Shown piece after piece: positions 8,189 to 10,625 of a stretch of 10,625 nt of DNA (position 1 is its first letter; the number at the start of each line of letters is the position of its first letter). The notes under the pieces are model-generated. The model had not been told where the DNA came from. It worked only from the letters and a program-made list of their open reading frames with translations, and did not search any database. Where the stretch lies: NCBI GenBank assembly GCA_023393525.1, contig JAEWKZ010000132.1:1-10625 (forward strand). The letters are read 5' to 3'. A program made the position numbers and the translations under genes. Source of the DNA: Pseudomonadota bacterium (lineage in GTDB: Bacteria > Desulfobacterota > Desulfovibrionia > Desulfovibrionales > Desulfomicrobiaceae).

Positions 8189-8440
8189 TCACAGCCCGTC
8201 GTCGGGATCGGAGGCCACGGGCGCGGCCTTGCCGGCCAGGATCAGAATTTCGTGCAGCGCCTTGCCCCGTTCCTGGGCCAGCTGCTTCCACTTCTTCTTT
8301 TCCTTTTTCACGGCCTCGATGGTCTGCAAGAGGTCCTGGATGGTGTGGGCGGGGTATCCGAACTTGCCGTGCTTGCCCTTGCGCAGCTCTTCGTCGTTGC
8401 GCTCCTTGAGGGCCCGGAGTTGGCTGGAGGAGAGTATCAT
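8189..8440 (-). CDS. Small charged helical protein of unknown function
   Basis: I do not recognise this 83-residue protein. It is lysine- and glutamate-rich, with no signal peptide, membrane segment or cysteine, so it is presumably cytoplasmic. Residues 33-68 (HTIQDLLQTIEAVKKEKKKW onwards) look like one long amphipathic helix or short coiled coil; the tail is acidic (DPDDGL). Its ATG comes just 2 nt after the stop of the GspE-like ATPase gene, with only a weak purine-rich stretch inside the end of that gene as ribosome site. Translation by reinitiation or coupling is therefore likely. The charged, non-repetitive composition favours this frame over the hydrophobic 101-residue frame on the opposite strand. 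Coupling suggests, but does not show, a functional link with the ATPase. Confidence 0.7.
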   Translation of the reverse strand: MILSSSQLRALKERNDEELRKGKHGKFGYPAHTIQDLLQTIEAVKKEKKKWKQLAQERGKALHEILILAGKAAPVASDPDDGL

Positions 8441-8442
8441 CG

Positions 8443-10551
8443 TCAGCCGCTCGCGGCCCGGACCTGATCCATGTCGGTCAGGCCCTGCAACACTTTCATC
8501 ATGCCGTCCTGCTTCAGGGTCAGCATGCCTTCGCCCACCGCCTGGGCGCGGATTTCCTCGGTGGGTTTGCGGTGCTTGATCTGGTTCTTGATGCCCGAAG
8601 AGTTGACCATGAGCTCATGCACGCCCACCCGGCCCTTGTAGCCGCCCACGCATTGCCCGCACCCCACCTTGCGATAGAGCGTGGGCTTGCCCCGCAGGAA
8701 TTCCTTGGCCTGGGCTTCCCAGCCCTGCCCGAACTCAAGCCCCATCTCCTCCAGCTCCCTGGCGTCGGGCGTATAGGCCTGCTTGCAGTTCGGGCACAGG
8801 GTCTTGACCAGGCGCTGGGCCAGAACGCACAAAAGCGAATCGGCGAAGTTGAAGGGATCAAGATCCATGTCCAGCAAGCGGGTCACGGTCTCGGGGGCGG
8901 AGTTGGTGTGCAGGGTGGACAGGACCAGGTGGCCGGTCAGGGACGACTCGACGCCGATGTGCGCGGTTTCCTTGTCACGCATCTCGCCGATCATGATGAC
9001 ATCGGGGTCGGCGCGCAGAAACGAGCGCAGGGCCGAGGCGAAGGTCAGGCCGATCTTGGGGTTGACCTGCACCTGCCGCAGTCCCTCCTGGGTGATTTCC
9101 ACCGGATCCTCGGCTGTCCAGATCTTGCGTTCGGGAGTGTTGATGTAGCTGACCGCCGAGTGCAGGGTCGTGGTCTTGCCCGATCCAGTGGGGCCGACCA
9201 CGAGAATCAGCCCGTAGGGCTTGTAGATGAGCTTCTCGAAGGCCGCCTTGTTCTGGGGCAGCAGGCCAAGCTTGTCGAGGGGCAGCGGCTTGCCCGAGGC
9301 CAGCACGCGCAGCACCACGTCCTCCATGCCCTCCAGGGTGGGAATGGTGGCCATGCGGTATTCCACGACCTTGTTGCGGTCGGGCAGCTTGATCTTGATC
9401 TTGCCGTCCTGGGGCAGGCGGCGCTCGGCGATGTCCAGGCTGGCCATGATCTTCAGGCGCGAGACGATGGGCCGGGCCAGGGGCAGGCGCACCTTGCGAA
9501 ATTCGTAGCAGGTCCCGTCCAGACGGAAGCGAAACATGCAGTAGCGCGAAGCCGGATTGGGCTCGATGTGGATGTCCGACACGTTCTTACGCCAGGCCTC
9601 GACCAGCAGTGCGTTGACCATGCGCACCACCTCGCTGTCCGTGTCGCTGAGCTCGGTTTCGGTTTCCTCGCCCGCGGACACGATGTCCGCCGACTCCACA
9701 TCCTCGTCGAAGGCCGCGGCCAGATCCTCACCCGAGCTGAACTGCTTGTAGAAATGCTCGATGTACTGCTCGATGTCCGAGGCCAGAGTGACCTTGGCCT
9801 CGACATTTGACGTGCCGTAGATGAAACGGATTTCGTCCAGACGGCCGAGGTCGAAGGGGTTGGTCATCAGCACCGTTATGGTGTTGCCTTCCTGGGAAAA
9901 TGGCAGCCAGCCGTAACGCTTGAGAAAATCAGGATCCAGACGACGCTTTTCGAAGAGTTCGAAGGGCGGTTCCTTGCCGGCGGAAAAAGGGACGAATTCC
10001 GTGCCGTAAAAACGGGCCAGGCTTTCGCCCAGCTCTTTCTTGGGGACGTGATAGTCCTTGAGCAGCACGGAGTCGGAATCCTTGCCCTCCATGGACAGGA
10101 CCTTGGAGAGCTGGTCGGCTGTAAGCAGGTTTTTTTCGAGAAGGTAGGAATAGCGGCTGCTGCTCGACGCGACGGGTCGGGGCGTCAAGGCCTTGATGCG
10201 CTGCTCGATGCCCGGAAAATCGGGGTCCAGGATGCGCACCTTTTCGAAAATGGACCGCGCCTCGTGATGGTTGTCCTGATGCAGGTAGATGAGTCCGGCC
10301 CGGAAGTAGAGCTTGGCCGCGACCTTGGGGGGATAATCGTTCTCGCCCAGAACCTTGAGCGTGACCTCGGCCTGTTCCTGGACCTTGCCGAGCTTGTTCA
10401 GGCTGTCGAGCATGAGCCGGACCATGTCGTAGCTGCGGACGCCATGGGCGTAACCGCTCCGGCAGATGTTCAGGACTCCGGCATAGTCGTCCTTGGCGAA
10501 CAGGTTCCAGGCCTGGGAGAGGAGTTGCTCTTCGCTCTGCGGATTATCCAT
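8443..10551 (-). CDS. GspE/PilB-family secretion or pilus ATPase with N-terminal TPR-like region
   Basis: This 702-residue protein is a hexameric ATPase of the type II secretion / type IV pilus family, expected at the cytoplasmic face of the inner membrane. Residues about 8-120 form TPR-like helical pairs (AWNLFAKDDYAGVL; AKLYFRAGLIYLHQDNHHEA). Residues about 132-200 resemble an MshEN/GspE N-terminal domain (LLEKNLLTADQLSKVL). The catalytic core has Walker A GPTGSGKT (453-460), the Asp box WTAEDPVE (478-485), Walker B DPDVIMIGEMRD (515-526) and the His box GHLVLSTLHTN (540-550). The zinc-binding CxxC pairs are at 586/589 and 631/634, spaced as in GspE and PilB. All motifs are intact, so ATPase activity is likely. 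The TPR extension makes it longer than the usual 500-570 residues. The start is the first ATG, with only a weak GAG upstream. No other secretion gene is in view, so GspE cannot be told from PilB. The 83-residue gene follows 2 nt after the stop. Confidence 0.93.
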   Translation of the reverse strand: MDNPQSEEQLLSQAWNLFAKDDYAGVLNICRSGYAHGVRSYDMVRLMLDSLNKLGKVQEQAEVTLKVLGENDYPPKVAAKLYFRAGLIYLHQDNHHEARSIFEKVRILDPDFPGIEQRIKALTPRPVASSSSRYSYLLEKNLLTADQLSKVLSMEGKDSDSVLLKDYHVPKKELGESLARFYGTEFVPFSAGKEPPFELFEKRRLDPDFLKRYGWLPFSQEGNTITVLMTNPFDLGRLDEIRFIYGTSNVEAKVTLASDIEQYIEHFYKQFSSGEDLAAAFDEDVESADIVSAGEETETELSDTDSEVVRMVNALLVEAWRKNVSDIHIEPNPASRYCMFRFRLDGTCYEFRKVRLPLARPIVSRLKIMASLDIAERRLPQDGKIKIKLPDRNKVVEYRMATIPTLEGMEDVVLRVLASGKPLPLDKLGLLPQNKAAFEKLIYKPYGLILVVGPTGSGKTTTLHSAVSYINTPERKIWTAEDPVEITQEGLRQVQVNPKIGLTFASALRSFLRADPDVIMIGEMRDKETAHIGVESSLTGHLVLSTLHTNSAPETVTRLLDMDLDPFNFADSLLCVLAQRLVKTLCPNCKQAYTPDARELEEMGLEFGQGWEAQAKEFLRGKPTLYRKVGCGQCVGGYKGRVGVHELMVNSSGIKNQIKHRKPTEEIRAQAVGEGMLTLKQDGMMKVLQGLTDMDQVRAASG

Positions 10552-10580
10552 GCATATCGCTCACGGGTTGAACCGGATTC

Positions 10581-10625
10581 GGGGGGGCCCCCGGGGGGCG
10601 CCCCCCAGGGTTTTTTATTAAACCC
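10581..10625 (+). terminator. G/C-tract hairpin plus T-run at the window edge (terminator-like or artefact)
   Basis: A tract GGGGGGGCCCCC (10581-10592) runs into the perfect palindrome GGGGGGCGCCCCCC (10593-10606), then AGGG and TTTTTT (10611-10616). With CCC (10590-10592) pairing GGG (10608-10610) around a bulged A, the stem followed by Ts has the shape of a plus-strand rho-independent terminator. A second inverted repeat, GGGTTT-TTTATT-AAACCC, occupies 10608-10625 and stops exactly at the window end. No plus-strand gene ends here, since the ATPase gene starts at 10551 and runs away on the minus strand. It may therefore be the terminator of an unseen or antisense transcript, or a low-complexity artefact at a contig end. 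Confidence 0.4.

Noticed and set aside
8162..8467. 101-codon plus-strand frame just after tamB
   Set aside because: It is antisense to the 83-residue gene and enters the end of the ATPase gene. The leucine-rich translation is what a Lys/Glu-rich gene gives on its opposite strand, and no ribosome site precedes it.
8572..9810. 412-codon plus-strand open frame opposite the ATPase gene
   Set aside because: It is exactly antisense to conserved ATPase motifs, and its translation is rich in His, Val, Gln and Gly with no family likeness. Long antisense frames are usual in GC-rich genes with G/C third positions.
1..10625. CRISPR array, tRNA, rRNA, insertion sequence or phage integrase
   Set aside because: I saw no regularly spaced direct repeats, no tRNA-like cloverleaf, no ribosomal RNA motif, and no transposase or integrase in any frame.

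Overview
The window looks like a chromosomal stretch from a GC-rich, didermic (outer-membrane-bearing) bacterium. Two genes for an outer-membrane assembly module (TamA and TamB), strong G/C at third codon positions and a GspE/PilB-type ATPase all indicate a Gram-negative proteobacterium in the broad sense. The overall style resembles Desulfovibrionales such as Desulfomicrobium or Desulfovibrio, but that is an impression from composition and gene content. No marker gene here proves it.

Layout. Bases 1-789 hold no convincing gene. The first ~560 bases are visibly more AT-rich than the rest and carry several short palindromes and one good -10 box (TATAAT, 543-548). A strong imperfect hairpin (702-732) lies in the presumed leader of the first gene. 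Three plus-strand genes follow in a tight series: a class II CPD photolyase (790-2145), TamA (2161-3933) and TamB (3933-8138). The gaps are 15 nt and then a 1-nt TGATG overlap, so they are probably co-transcribed. On the minus strand, converging on tamB across about 50 nt, lies a second pair. It consists of a 702-residue secretion/pilus ATPase with an N-terminal TPR-like extension (10551-8443) and, 2 nt after its stop, an 83-residue charged helical protein (8440-8189). The last 45 bases are homopolymeric G/C palindromes plus a T-run, shaped like a terminator facing the wrong way or like an assembly-edge artefact.

How the genes work together. TamA (outer-membrane Omp85 barrel with three POTRA domains) and TamB (inner-membrane-anchored, periplasm-spanning beta-rich protein) form the translocation and assembly module that moves proteins, and probably lipids, to the outer membrane. 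The photolyase repairs UV-induced cyclobutane dimers and has no obvious functional link to TamAB, so the shared transcript is the main contextual oddity. The GspE-like ATPase should power a type II secretion or type IV pilus-like machine, but none of the other parts of such a machine are in view.

I did not find a clear undescribed system. The items most worth a second look are the photolyase-TamAB operon, the TPR-MshEN-ATPase architecture with its tiny coupled partner, and the leader hairpin.
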